64,000 nucleotides of DNA from contig DATJFQ010000041.1 of assembly GCA_035495555.1 (NCBI GenBank), forward strand, positions 62,001 through 126,000. Direction: 5' to 3'. The notes below the pieces were generated by a model, which was not told where the DNA came from, searched no databases, and saw only the letters and a program-made list of their open reading frames with translations. Source of the DNA: DATJFQ01 sp035495555. Its GTDB lineage: Bacteria; Acidobacteriota; Vicinamibacteria; Vicinamibacterales; 2-12-FULL-66-21. Below are positions 43,109-51,623 of this stretch, piece after piece (positions within the stretch are counted from its first letter, which is position 1; every line of letters begins with the position of its first letter). The position numbers were made by a program, and so were the translations under genes.

Positions 43109-43759
43109 ATGCCGAGGTCTTCATCGTGGTGTCTCGCGCTTGCGGCAGTCCTGCTGAGCGCGTATCCGTGCCTGGCAGATCCGGTTGTGCTGACCGGTGG
43201 AGGCGCGACGCTGTATTGGGACGGGCAGCTGTCCAGCTTCTCCTTTACGGGTCCCGGGACGACGATATCCCAGGATTCACGCAATCCGTGGGGACCGACC
43301 GGCTTCACGGTGGGTTCGCCAGTGGAGTTCAGCGGCAGCCTGAACCCTGAGAGTACGCACGGATCGCTGATGACCGTGAACGGGACGAGCTACGACAACG
43401 CCGTGCTCGTCGGCACCGCATCGTTCGTGACGAACAGCTACACAGCCGCGGCGGGAGATTCCGGCGCAGGCGACGTCGAGCTGCCGCTGCTGCTCTCGGG
43501 ACACTTCGAAGGTTTCAATTTCGGAGACGTCGGCGGCACTCCACTCTTCGCATTCGACGTCGCGCTTCAGGGCGTCTTCCGGTCCGATTTCGTCAATGTA
43601 TCGCCCGACACCTTCCTGAATCGCAACTTCGCCGCGACGGCCGAGTTCACAGGGCCAGCCGGTCCGTCGCAAACGCCCGAGCCGGGGAGCCTTCTCCTGA
43701 TGGGGACGCCGGTTGCCGCGATTGGGCTGAGAAGGCTGCGCAACCGGCTCCGCCGCTGA
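43109..43759 (+). CDS. PEP-CTERM sorting domain protein
   Basis: A 216-residue exported protein with a signal peptide (LALAAVLLSAYPCLA) and a beta-rich middle (GSPVEFSGSLNPESTHGSLM, LPLLLSGHFEGFNFGDVGG). The C-terminal tail TPEPGSLLLMGTPVAAIGL plus RRLRNRLRR is a typical PEP-CTERM signal. It is a probable second substrate of the exosortase at 35.6-36.5 kb, encoded 6.6 kb away as a single gene. GGGAGG before the ATG at 43109 fixes the start. I do not recognise the folded domain beyond similarity in style to other PEP-CTERM proteins. Confidence 0.87.
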   Translation: MPRSSSWCLALAAVLLSAYPCLADPVVLTGGGATLYWDGQLSSFSFTGPGTTISQDSRNPWGPTGFTVGSPVEFSGSLNPESTHGSLMTVNGTSYDNAVLVGTASFVTNSYTAAAGDSGAGDVELPLLLSGHFEGFNFGDVGGTPLFAFDVALQGVFRSDFVNVSPDTFLNRNFAATAEFTGPAGPSQTPEPGSLLLMGTPVAAIGLRRLRNRLRR

Positions 43760-43811
43760 CACGTTGCGGCGGCTCACCTGTCGGCGTGCAAGACGACGGT
43801 TTCAGCGGCCC

Positions 43812-44237
43812 TCAGCCGCCGGAGCCGTCGCGTATGAAGACTGACCGCTCGTTGTCTCCCGATTCCTCGAGCTTTACCTCGACCGCGTCGTCTGGACGCG
43901 ATCGCCACCGATCCGCCCACTCGATTGCGACGATGCCTTCGCCGGAGACGAGATCATCCAGTCCGAGATCGTCGATCTCATCCGGTTCGAGACGGTAGAG
44001 GTCGACGTGATACAGCGTATGGCCTGCGCCGCCGTACTGCTGGACGATCGTGAACGTCGGACTCGATACGTCGTCCGGATTGGCACCGAGGCCTTTCGCC
44101 ATCCCCCGCACGAACGCCGTTTTGCCGGCGCCGAGGTCGCCGTAGAGCAGCACCACGTCGCCGGCTTTCAGCGTGCGCGCGAGTTGCTCCCCCGCCGTCG
44201 CGGTTTCATCTTCGCTGCGCGTGACGACCGTCGTCAT
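43812..44237 (-). CDS. tsaE: tRNA threonylcarbamoyladenosine biosynthesis ATPase TsaE
   Basis: The 141-residue P-loop protein has Walker A YGDLGAGKTAFVRGMA, the family signature VSSPTFTIVQQY, HVDLYRLEPDEIDDLGLDD and VAIEWADRW. TsaE partners with TsaD and TsaB in forming t6A37 in ANN-decoding tRNAs. The ATG at 44237 overlaps the nnrDE stop by 4 bp, a gene pair seen in many bacteria. The longer frame upstream is inside nnrDE and has no similarity to the family. Confidence 0.93.
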   Translation of the reverse strand: MTTVVTRSEDETATAGEQLARTLKAGDVVLLYGDLGAGKTAFVRGMAKGLGANPDDVSSPTFTIVQQYGGAGHTLYHVDLYRLEPDEIDDLGLDDLVSGEGIVAIEWADRWRSRPDDAVEVKLEESGDNERSVFIRDGSGG

Positions 44238-45805
44238 TCGCGTTTGATCCGTTTGCGAGCGGTGAGCTCGAGGACGGCATCGCCGAGGTGCGCCGCGATG
44301 TCGGTCGGCAGCAGCGCAAGTTCGCCTTCGTCCGCTTCGGCGAGGTCGCCCGCACTTCCGTGCAGGTACACGGCGAGCTTGCACGCGGCCTCGGCGTCCA
44401 GAAGCTGCGCGAACCACGCGGCGATCATGCCCGTCAGGAGATCGCCGGTACCGCCGGTTGCCATGCCGGGATTGCCCGTCACGTTGATGAACGAACGGCC
44501 GTCCGGTCCGGCAATGATCGTCCGATGGCCCTTCAGAACGACATGGACTCTGTGCGCCGCGGAGAATTCCCGCGCGTGTTCCAGCCTGTCGCTCTGCACC
44601 TGTTCGATCGAAACGCCGAGCAGCCTGGCCATTTCGCCCGGATGTGGCGTGATGATCATGTCCACGCCGTCGCGCCCTTCGAGCCGTTCGGGGTCGTCTG
44701 CGAAGGCGTTCAGCGCGTCGGCGTCCAGGACGAGCGGCACGCCGGACTTTTCGACGATCGCCTGCACGAATGCCGACGTCGACGGATCGCGCCCGAGGCC
44801 CGGACCGATGGCGATCAGATCCGCCGTTATCGCGAGCGCGCGATCGACCGCTGCGAAATCGATCGCGCCGCTGCCCGTCTCGTCGAGCGGCTCCGTCATG
44901 TACTCGGGCATCATCATGGCCAGCGCTGCGACGCAGGAGCGCGGGGTGGCAATCGTCACGAGCCCCGCGCCCGAGCGCAACGCACCCAGTGCGGCGAGAT
45001 GCGCTGCGCCGGTCTTGCCCAGGGAGCCGGCAATCACCAGCACCCGCCCGAAGTCCCCCTTGTGCGAGTCGGCAGCCCGCGTCGGCACCAGCTCGCGGAT
45101 GGTCTCGCGCGTCAACAGCTCGACTCGAGGTCCCTCGAGCTCCTCCATCACGCTCGCCGGAATGCCGATATCGGCGATGACGAGATCACCGCCGTACACA
45201 TCGGCCGGCGGAAGCACGAGCGGCAGCTTCGGCGCGCCGAGCGTGACGGTCATCGACGCCTGGATCGCGTCGCTCTCGATCTCGTGGGTGTCCGCCGACA
45301 GGCCGGTGGGCAGATCAATCGCGACAACCGGCGTGCCCAGGCCGTTCACGTCGCCAATGACGGTCTCGAGCAGGCCGGAAACAGGACCGCGAAAGCCGGT
45401 ACCGACGATCGCGTCGACGATCAGGTCGCACTCGGAGATCTCGGTGAAATGGAGCTCCCACTGCTGCGCGTCGGCCACTTCCACGACCGTCACGCCGATT
45501 CGGCCGAGGATCTCCAGGTTCGTCCGCGCATCGCCGCGGACGTCAGCCACGCTGCCGAGCAGAAACACGATCGATTCGATTCCGCGCTGCGCGAGCGTGC
45601 GGGCGACGACGAACCCGTCGCCGCCGTTGTTGCCGCGGCCACACAGGACCGCGACCCGGCTGGACGACAGATCCTCGTAGGCGGCTTCCATCGCCGCCAC
45701 CGCCTGGCGCCCGGCATTCTCCATCAGCACGACGGACGGAATGCCGATTTCGTCGATCGTCTGCCGATCGGCTTCCCGCATCTGCTGAGTGTTGAGTACG
45801 CGCAT
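44234..45805 (-). CDS. nnrD/nnrE: bifunctional NAD(P)H-hydrate epimerase/ADP-dependent NAD(P)H-hydrate dehydratase
   Basis: The 523-residue fusion repairs hydrated NAD(P)H. The N-terminal epimerase (about 1-215, YjeF_N) shows LCGRGNNGGDGFVVARTL and VDAIVGTGFRGPVSG. The C-terminal dehydratase (about 230-510, ribokinase-like) shows GRVLVIAGSLGKTGAAHLAA, IAIGPGLGRDPST, IITPHPGEMARLLG and the active-site segment GNPGMATGGTGDLLTGMIAA. I took the ATG at 45805, which begins MRVLNTQQMREAD as in homologues. It is coupled to tsaE downstream and is divergent from the aminotransferase gene. Confidence 0.94.
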   Translation of the reverse strand: MRVLNTQQMREADRQTIDEIGIPSVVLMENAGRQAVAAMEAAYEDLSSSRVAVLCGRGNNGGDGFVVARTLAQRGIESIVFLLGSVADVRGDARTNLEILGRIGVTVVEVADAQQWELHFTEISECDLIVDAIVGTGFRGPVSGLLETVIGDVNGLGTPVVAIDLPTGLSADTHEIESDAIQASMTVTLGAPKLPLVLPPADVYGGDLVIADIGIPASVMEELEGPRVELLTRETIRELVPTRAADSHKGDFGRVLVIAGSLGKTGAAHLAALGALRSGAGLVTIATPRSCVAALAMMMPEYMTEPLDETGSGAIDFAAVDRALAITADLIAIGPGLGRDPSTSAFVQAIVEKSGVPLVLDADALNAFADDPERLEGRDGVDMIITPHPGEMARLLGVSIEQVQSDRLEHAREFSAAHRVHVVLKGHRTIIAGPDGRSFINVTGNPGMATGGTGDLLTGMIAAWFAQLLDAEAACKLAVYLHGSAGDLAEADEGELALLPTDIAAHLGDAVLELTARKRIKRE

Positions 45806-45820
45806 GGATGGCTTGCCGCC

Positions 45821-45827
45821 TACTATT
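45821..45827. promoter_or_regulatory. overlapping divergent -10-like boxes between nnrDE and the aminotransferase
   Basis: TACTAT on the plus strand (45821-45826) overlaps AATAGT on the minus strand (45827-45822). The plus box ends 7 bp before an in-frame ATG at 45834, so that start, with no leader, is an alternative for the aminotransferase. The match to consensus is weaker than at the other divergent pairs. Confidence 0.3.
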
Positions 45828-45845
45828 TCAATAATGCTACGATGC

Positions 45846-46763
45846 ATGCAAATGCGCGGAGCTGTTTACGTCAACGGCCGGATCATGCCGGCTCAGGAGG
45901 CGGTCGTCCCCGTCTACGATCACGGGTTCGTCTACGGCGAAGGGGTGTACGAAACCTTGCGGACCTACAACAAGGTCCCCTTCCTGTTCGACCGGCACGT
46001 CCGGCGCCTGCGCCAGTCGGCCGGGCACATCGACCTCGACGTGCCGTTCGACGACGCGACGCTGTCCGGGTGGATCGATGACACCGTCGCGGCGGCAGCC
46101 AGGGCAGACGGCGCGAACAGTGACGAATGGTATATCCGCATTCTCCTCACGCGGGGCGTCGGCGAATTGTCGTACGACACCAAAGCGACGCCGACGCCGT
46201 CGCTCGTGATCATCGTGAAGCCGAACGAAGAGCCGCCGGAGCGTATGGCGCGCGAGGGTATCCGCATTTCGCTGGTCGAGATTCTGCGGAACCATCCGGG
46301 GTCGGTCAACCCCGTCATCAAGTCGAACAACCTGTTGAACAACGCGCTCGCGATGCAGGCAGCCTATCGCCGCGGCGCCGAAGAAGCGCTGATGCGCAAC
46401 TTCCGCGGCGAGCTGTCGGAGTGTTCGCAGTCGAACTTCTTCATGGTTCGCGGCGGCGTCGCGCTGACGCCCAAATCGGCGGCCGGTCTGCTCCAGGGCA
46501 TCACGCGCGCGTTTCTGTTCGAAGTGGGACAGGAAGCGGGCGTCCCCGTCCGTGAAGAGGTGCTCTATCCCGCAGACCTCGACACCGCCGACGAAGCGTT
46601 CATCACGAGCACCACGCGCGAACTCAGCCCGGTGACGCGCATCGACGACCATGTCGTCGGCGACGGCACCCCTGGGCCGATCACGATGAAGCTCTGGAAC
46701 GGGTACAAGCGAAAGGCGCAGGAGCTGACGCGCGCACACGCGTCGTCGGCAAGCCGGACGTAG
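45846..46763 (+). CDS. class IV PLP-dependent aminotransferase (branched-chain or D-amino-acid type)
   Basis: The 305-residue protein belongs to fold-type IV PLP enzymes. Characteristic segments are VYDHGFVYGEGVYETLRTYN, RHVRRLRQSAG, the PLP lysine in SVNPVIKSNNLLNNALAMQA and the phosphate-binding SECSQSNFFMV, then LQGITRAFLF and DEAFITSTTRELSPV. These fit both branched-chain aminotransferases and D-amino-acid transaminases, and sequence alone does not decide. Possible starts are ATG 45834, 45846 and 45852. It is convergent with gcvP. Confidence 0.88.
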   Translation: MQMRGAVYVNGRIMPAQEAVVPVYDHGFVYGEGVYETLRTYNKVPFLFDRHVRRLRQSAGHIDLDVPFDDATLSGWIDDTVAAAARADGANSDEWYIRILLTRGVGELSYDTKATPTPSLVIIVKPNEEPPERMAREGIRISLVEILRNHPGSVNPVIKSNNLLNNALAMQAAYRRGAEEALMRNFRGELSECSQSNFFMVRGGVALTPKSAAGLLQGITRAFLFEVGQEAGVPVREEVLYPADLDTADEAFITSTTRELSPVTRIDDHVVGDGTPGPITMKLWNGYKRKAQELTRAHASSASRT

Positions 46764-46767
46764 CCGT

Positions 46768-46820
46768 CGAATCGCGTTGGTATTTGCAGGCTGAAGGTAC
46801 GCTGCAGGCCGCGCGATTCG
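46768..46820. terminator. bidirectional hairpin between convergent aminotransferase and gcvP
   Basis: CGAATCGCG (46768-46776) pairs with CGCGATTCG (46812-46820). Inside the loop TGCAG (46785-46789) pairs with CTGCA (46802-46806). The symmetric position between two stop codons suggests a shared terminator. Confidence 0.5.
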
Positions 46821-46829
46821 CATCGCGCG

Positions 46830-49712
46830 CTACACTGTCGCGCCTTCCTCCACGTACTCTTCCATCGGCGGGCAGGCGCAAATCAAGTTACGATCGCCAT
46901 AGGGATTGTCGATCCGTGCGACCGCCGGCCAGACCTTGTTGAATCGCACGAACGGCAGCGGATACGCGGCTTCCGCGCGGGGATACGGGTGTGACCAGTC
47001 GTCGGACACGACAGCGATCGCGGGATGCGGCGCGTTTTTGAGCACGTTGTCCTTCGCGTCCGCGCGGCCTTCCAGCACTGCGGCGATCTCTCCCCGAATC
47101 TTGATCAACGCGTCGCAGAAGCGGTCCAGTTCATCTTTCGCTTCGCTCTCCGTCGGCTCGATCATCATCGTGCCGGGCACCGGGAACGAGACGGTCGGCG
47201 CGTGGAAGCCGTAATCCATCAGCCGCTTCGCGACGTCCTGCTCGTCGACTGACGCGCCGCCAGCGTGCTTGAACGGGCGGAGATCGAAGATCAGTTCATG
47301 GGCGACGCGGCCGTTGTGGTTCGCGTACAGGACGTCGTAGTGATCCTGCAGGCGCACCTTGACGTAATTCGCGTTCAGAATCGCCACCCGCGTCGCATCC
47401 GTCATGCCGTCGGCCCCGAGCAGGCGCATGTAGCCGTACGAAATCAACAGGATGCTCGCGCTCCCCCACGGCGCGGCCGCGATCGCCGGAATCGCCATGT
47501 CTCCGCCAACCTTCACGACCGGGTGCCCGGGCAGGTACGCCGCCAGGTGTTTCGCCACCGCAATCGGCCCCATGCCGGGGCCGCCGCCGCCGTGCGGGAT
47601 CGCGAACGTCTTGTGCAGGTTCAGGTGGCACACGTCCGCGCCAATCGACGCCGGGCTCGTCAGCCCCACCTGCGCGTTCATGTTGGCGCCGTCCATGTAC
47701 ACCTGGCCGCCGTTGCGATGCACGATCGTGCAGATCTCTTTAATGCGCTCCTCGAAGATCCCGTACGTCGACGGATAGGTCACCATGAGCGCCGCGAGAC
47801 GATCGCGGTGCTGCTCCGCCTTCGCGCGCAGGTCGTCGACCACGATGTAGCCCTGGTCGTCACATGCGACGACCACGACCCGCAGCCCTGCCATCGTGGC
47901 GCTGGCAGGGTTGGTGCCGTGCGCGGACGCCGGGATCAGGACAACGTCGCGCGCCTGATCGCCGCGGTCGTGGTGATACGCACGGATCACCATCAGGCCC
48001 GCGAACTCCCCCTGCGCGCCCGAATTCGGCTGCAGCGACACCGCCGCGAGCCCCGTGATCTCGCAGAGCATCGACTCCAGCTCGCGGAACACCTCCAGGT
48101 ACCCTTCCGCGTTCTCGATTGGCGCAAACGGGTGCATCCCGGCGAAGCGTGGCCAGCTCACCGGCATCATCTCGGCGGCCGCGTTCAGCTTCATGGTGCA
48201 GGAGCCAAGCGGAATCATGGAGGTGTCGAGGCCGACGTCCTTCCGCTCGAGCGCGCGGATGTAGCGCATCATCTGCGTTTCAGAGTGATGCGTGTTGAAA
48301 ACCGGATGCGTCAGGTAAGCGCTCGTGCGCGCCAGCGCCGCCGGCGCGTGCAGCGCGAACCGTACATCGTCGCGCGCAATCATCGAAACCGATTTCCCGA
48401 TGCTGCGCGCGAAGACGCCGGCAATCGCCGTCACGTCCTCAATGGTGGTGGTCTCGTCGAGCGAGATGCCGACGGCGCCGTCCGCGAAGTATCGAAACGC
48501 GATCTGCGCCGCCGCCGATTCCGTTCGGAGCGTCTTCAGGTCGGCGCCGGTGATCCGCAGCGTGTCGAAATACGTGGAGTTGGTCTGCTCGAGCCCCAAC
48601 GCGGTCAGCGCGCTCGCCAGCACGGTCGCGAACGTGTGGATGCGTTCGCCGATTCCGCGCAGGCCGGCGGGGCCGTGGTACACCGCGTACATGGCAGCCA
48701 TGTTCGCCAGCAGCGCCTGGGCCGTGCAGATGTTCGACGTCGCTTTCTCGCGCCGGATGTGCTGCTCACGGGTCTGCAGCGCCATCCGATAGGCGCGGTG
48801 CCCCAGGGCATCCACCGATACTCCGATGATCCGACCGGGCGCCTGACGGACGTACGCTTCGCGCGTCGCGAAAAACGCGGCATGTGGCCCGCCGTAGCCA
48901 AGCGGCACGCCGAACCGCTGTGAGTTGCCGACGACGACGTCGGCACCCATTTCCCCGGGGGGCGTAAAGAGCGTGAGCGCCATCAGATCGGTCGCGACCG
49001 CGACGAACACACCGGCTGCGTGGGCCTTCTGGATAATCGCGCGGAGATCGTGCAGCTCACCGCGGTCGTCCGGACACTGCAGCAGCAGCCCGAATGCGCG
49101 ATCCATCGGCATGGACGACGGATCGCCAATCTCGAGGCGGATATTCAGCGGTTCGGCGCGGCCCCGGAGCACCTCGAGCGTCTGCGGGAACGTGTGCTGT
49201 GACACGAGGAACACCGACGGCTGCCCCGCCGGCGCCTTCTTCGTGTTGATGCGATGAAACATCGACATCGCCTCGGCGGCGGCCGTGCCTTCGTCCAGCA
49301 GCGACGCGGTCGCGACCGGCATCCCGGTCAGATCGCCGACCATGGTCTGGAAATTGAGCAGCGACTCCAGGCGCCCCTGCGCGATTTCGGCCTGATACGG
49401 CGTATACGGCGTGTACCAGCCGGGATTTTCGAAGACGTTTCGCTGGATGACGGCAGGCGTGATGCAGTCGTAGTAGCCCATCCCGATGTAGCAACGGGTG
49501 AGCTGGTTTTTCGCGGCCACCGAGCGGAGCCGGCGCAAATACGCCGCTTCGGTCTCTGCCGGCGGCAGCTTCAGCGGCGCGGTCAGGCGGATATCACGCG
49601 GGATGGTCTGGTCGATCAGATCGTCGATCGTCCTGACGCCGACCGCGTCGAGCATGCGGCTTCGGGCGTCGGCGTCGGGACCGATATGTCGGGATTCGAA
49701 AACGTCGTGCAT
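46830..49712 (-). CDS. gcvP: glycine dehydrogenase (P protein of the glycine cleavage system)
   Basis: The 960-residue protein is the undivided P protein, which decarboxylates glycine and passes the aminomethyl group to the H-protein lipoyl arm. The N-terminal half (about 1-445) and the C-terminal catalytic half (about 450-950) are both complete. The PLP lysine lies in CHLNLHKTFAIPHGGGGPGM, with QPNSGAQGEFAGLM, ASAHGTNPASATMAG and GSCTMKLNAAAEM as other signatures. Its start codon overlaps the gcvH stop by one base (TAATG). Many bacteria have split gcvPA/gcvPB; this organism does not. Confidence 0.97.
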   Translation of the reverse strand: MHDVFESRHIGPDADARSRMLDAVGVRTIDDLIDQTIPRDIRLTAPLKLPPAETEAAYLRRLRSVAAKNQLTRCYIGMGYYDCITPAVIQRNVFENPGWYTPYTPYQAEIAQGRLESLLNFQTMVGDLTGMPVATASLLDEGTAAAEAMSMFHRINTKKAPAGQPSVFLVSQHTFPQTLEVLRGRAEPLNIRLEIGDPSSMPMDRAFGLLLQCPDDRGELHDLRAIIQKAHAAGVFVAVATDLMALTLFTPPGEMGADVVVGNSQRFGVPLGYGGPHAAFFATREAYVRQAPGRIIGVSVDALGHRAYRMALQTREQHIRREKATSNICTAQALLANMAAMYAVYHGPAGLRGIGERIHTFATVLASALTALGLEQTNSTYFDTLRITGADLKTLRTESAAAQIAFRYFADGAVGISLDETTTIEDVTAIAGVFARSIGKSVSMIARDDVRFALHAPAALARTSAYLTHPVFNTHHSETQMMRYIRALERKDVGLDTSMIPLGSCTMKLNAAAEMMPVSWPRFAGMHPFAPIENAEGYLEVFRELESMLCEITGLAAVSLQPNSGAQGEFAGLMVIRAYHHDRGDQARDVVLIPASAHGTNPASATMAGLRVVVVACDDQGYIVVDDLRAKAEQHRDRLAALMVTYPSTYGIFEERIKEICTIVHRNGGQVYMDGANMNAQVGLTSPASIGADVCHLNLHKTFAIPHGGGGPGMGPIAVAKHLAAYLPGHPVVKVGGDMAIPAIAAAPWGSASILLISYGYMRLLGADGMTDATRVAILNANYVKVRLQDHYDVLYANHNGRVAHELIFDLRPFKHAGGASVDEQDVAKRLMDYGFHAPTVSFPVPGTMMIEPTESEAKDELDRFCDALIKIRGEIAAVLEGRADAKDNVLKNAPHPAIAVVSDDWSHPYPRAEAAYPLPFVRFNKVWPAVARIDNPYGDRNLICACPPMEEYVEEGATV

Positions 49713-50080
49713 TACTTGGTGAGATCGGAGTACGCGGCGGAGTCGAGCAGGTCGCTCGTGTCCGCGTCGGTCACTTTCATCACAATCATCCAGGAGCCGT
49801 GCGGATCGGTATTCACAACCTCCGGCTTCTGCACGAGTGCGTCGTTGACGGCGGTCACCTCGCCAGCGACCGGACTGTACAGCTCGGACACCGCCTTGAC
49901 GGATTCGATGGTGCCGAAGACCTCACCTTTCCTGAGACTCCGGCCGACGGGCGGCAGTTCCAGGTACACGACATCGCCGAGCTGTTTCTGCGCGTAATCG
50001 GTGATGCCAACCCGCGCGTCGCCTGCGCCCAGGCGCACCCACTCGTGGTCCTTCGTGTACTTCAGATCGGTCGGATACAT
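49712..50080 (-). CDS. gcvH: glycine cleavage system H protein
   Basis: The 122-residue lipoyl carrier has KYTKDHEWVRL at the N-terminus, the lipoylation lysine in GTIESVKAVSELYSPV, and GSWMIVMKVTD near the end. I chose the ATG at 50080, preceded by GGGAGA, because family members begin with a short segment before KYTKDHEW. It lies between gcvT and gcvP in one operon. Confidence 0.97.
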   Translation of the reverse strand: MYPTDLKYTKDHEWVRLGAGDARVGITDYAQKQLGDVVYLELPPVGRSLRKGEVFGTIESVKAVSELYSPVAGEVTAVNDALVQKPEVVNTDPHGSWMIVMKVTDADTSDLLDSAAYSDLTK

Positions 50081-50140
50081 TCGATTCTCCCGGCGCCCCA
50101 CGCGGGGCGCGCTCCACGACAGCCGGCCGGCCGACGGCCG

Positions 50141-51250
50141 CTACTTCGCGCGCTTGTAAAACGGCATCGGGACGATGACGGCCTTCGCGCGGCGGCCGCG
50201 AACGTCGATCTCCAGGTCCGTCCCCGGTTCGGTCCTGTTCGACGGCACGTATGCCATCCCGATCGCCTTCTTCAAATAGGGCGTCTGCGTACCGCTGGTC
50301 ACCACGCCTGCGCGGGCGCCGTCGATGTACACGTCATAGCCGTGGCGCCCGATTGCGCGGTCGACCATCTCGAAGCCAATCAGCTTCTTCGCCGTACCTT
50401 CCGCCTTCTGCCGCCGCAGCACCTGTGCGCCGATGAACGCGTCCTTCTTCCAGCCCACGATCCAGCCAAGATCCGCGTCGAGCACCGTCGACTGCTCGTC
50501 CATGTCGTTGCCGTACAACCGCATCGACGCTTCGAGGCGCAGCGTATCGCGTGCGCCCAGTCCGGCGGGGACGAGCCCGGCGGGCTTTCCCGCCGCGAGC
50601 ATCGCGTCCCACACGCGTTCGGCCGCCGCCGGCGCGACGAACACTTCGTACCCGTCCTCGCCGGTATAACCGGTGCGCGAGATCGTCACCCGGACGGACG
50701 CGACTTCCCCGTTCGCGAACCAGTAGTACTTGATGCCGGCGAGATCGATTCCGGTCAGGGTCTGCAGGATCTCGCGCGCGGCAGGTCCCTGGATCGCAAT
50801 CAGCGCGTACCGTGAACTCGTGTTGACCGCGGCTGCGTCGACGCCCTGGACGTGGTCCGTGATCCAGCGGAAGTCCTTCACGATGTTCGACGCGTTGACG
50901 ACGAGCATGAAGTGGTCATCCGCGAGCCGGTAGGTGAGCACGTCGTCCACGAACGTGCCGTCGGGCGTGGTCAGGGCCGAGTATTGGGCCTGATTCACCG
51001 CGAGCCGCGACGCGTCGTTGCTCGTGATGTGCTGGACCGCTTTGAGCGCGTCGGGCCCGGCGATTTCAATCTGGCCCATGTGGCTGACGTCGAACAGGCC
51101 CGCGCGCGTGCGCACGGCCATGTGCTCGTCCGCGATGCCCGTGTACTCGACGGGCATGTCCCACCCGCCGAATTCGACCATGCGCGCGCCCAGCGCGCGG
51201 TGGCGCGCATACAGCGGCGTTTTCTTGAGCGTGCCCGAGGGCTGATTCAT
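50141..51250 (-). CDS. gcvT: aminomethyltransferase (T protein of the glycine cleavage system)
   Basis: The 369-residue protein transfers the methylene group to tetrahydrofolate and releases ammonia. It shows TPLYARHRALGARMVEFGGW at the start, GLFDVSHMGQIEIAG, QYSALTTPDGTFVDDVLTYR, SRTGYTGEDGYEVFV and GLGARDTLRLEASMRLYG, all standard GcvT landmarks. Translation probably begins at the ATG at 51250; the frame continues 28 codons upstream without similarity. It heads gcvT-gcvH-gcvP. The predicted leader is about 50 nt, so there is no room for a glycine riboswitch. Confidence 0.96.
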   Translation of the reverse strand: MNQPSGTLKKTPLYARHRALGARMVEFGGWDMPVEYTGIADEHMAVRTRAGLFDVSHMGQIEIAGPDALKAVQHITSNDASRLAVNQAQYSALTTPDGTFVDDVLTYRLADDHFMLVVNASNIVKDFRWITDHVQGVDAAAVNTSSRYALIAIQGPAAREILQTLTGIDLAGIKYYWFANGEVASVRVTISRTGYTGEDGYEVFVAPAAAERVWDAMLAAGKPAGLVPAGLGARDTLRLEASMRLYGNDMDEQSTVLDADLGWIVGWKKDAFIGAQVLRRQKAEGTAKKLIGFEMVDRAIGRHGYDVYIDGARAGVVTSGTQTPYLKKAIGMAYVPSNRTEPGTDLEIDVRGRRAKAVIVPMPFYKRAK

Positions 51251-51305
51251 CCTGGACGCGAGATACCGTGATTGGAGAGCCGCGCGGCTGGCGCGGAACC
51301 CACTA

Positions 51306-51334
51306 ACGGTACTATTGCGCCCGTTCGGGGTCAA
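51306..51334 (-). promoter_or_regulatory. sigma-70 promoter of the gcvTHP operon
   Basis: On the minus strand TTGACC (51334-51329), a 17-bp spacer and TACCGT (51311-51306) predict transcription from near 51299. The -35 hexamer is strong, the -10 moderate. Confidence 0.5.
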
Positions 51335-51623
51335 GATTTCGACACTTCCGGCGCCGCCTCCTCACGAGAGCACGTCATGCGCGGCGCGGCATCGACTCCA
51401 GCCGAACCTTCCTCGGCAATCCCATCCAAATCGTAACGCGAGGGTCAAAAGCGTCATCGGCCGCGACCGTTGCACACCCGGCGCACACGCGAATTCTGCA
51501 GTTTGCCTGAAAAGTCTGCGGGTTTTGGGGCGAGCGCGTTGCGGCACCGCGGTTGCCACTTTCCGGGCCGTGGCCGGTTAGGCCGCACTCTGAGTTATCC
51601 GACCAAGTCCAGGGACCCTTCGT
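51335..51623. other. divergent intergenic region between gcvT and a large exported protein
   Basis: About 290 bp lie beyond the gcv promoter with no credible gene. Several short GC-rich inverted segments occur near 51535-51590 (around GTTGCGGCACCGCGGTTGCC and GGCCGTGGCCGGTTAGGCC), which may be a structured leader for the exported protein. I could not match them to a named riboswitch and see no strong plus-strand promoter. Confidence 0.35.

Noticed and set aside
47265..48923. 552-codon plus-strand frame inside gcvP
   Set aside because: Antisense to a fully conserved gcvP.
51251..51334. Glycine riboswitch before gcvT
   Set aside because: The promoter lies about 50 bp upstream of the start, leaving no room for the aptamer, and no conserved core is seen.
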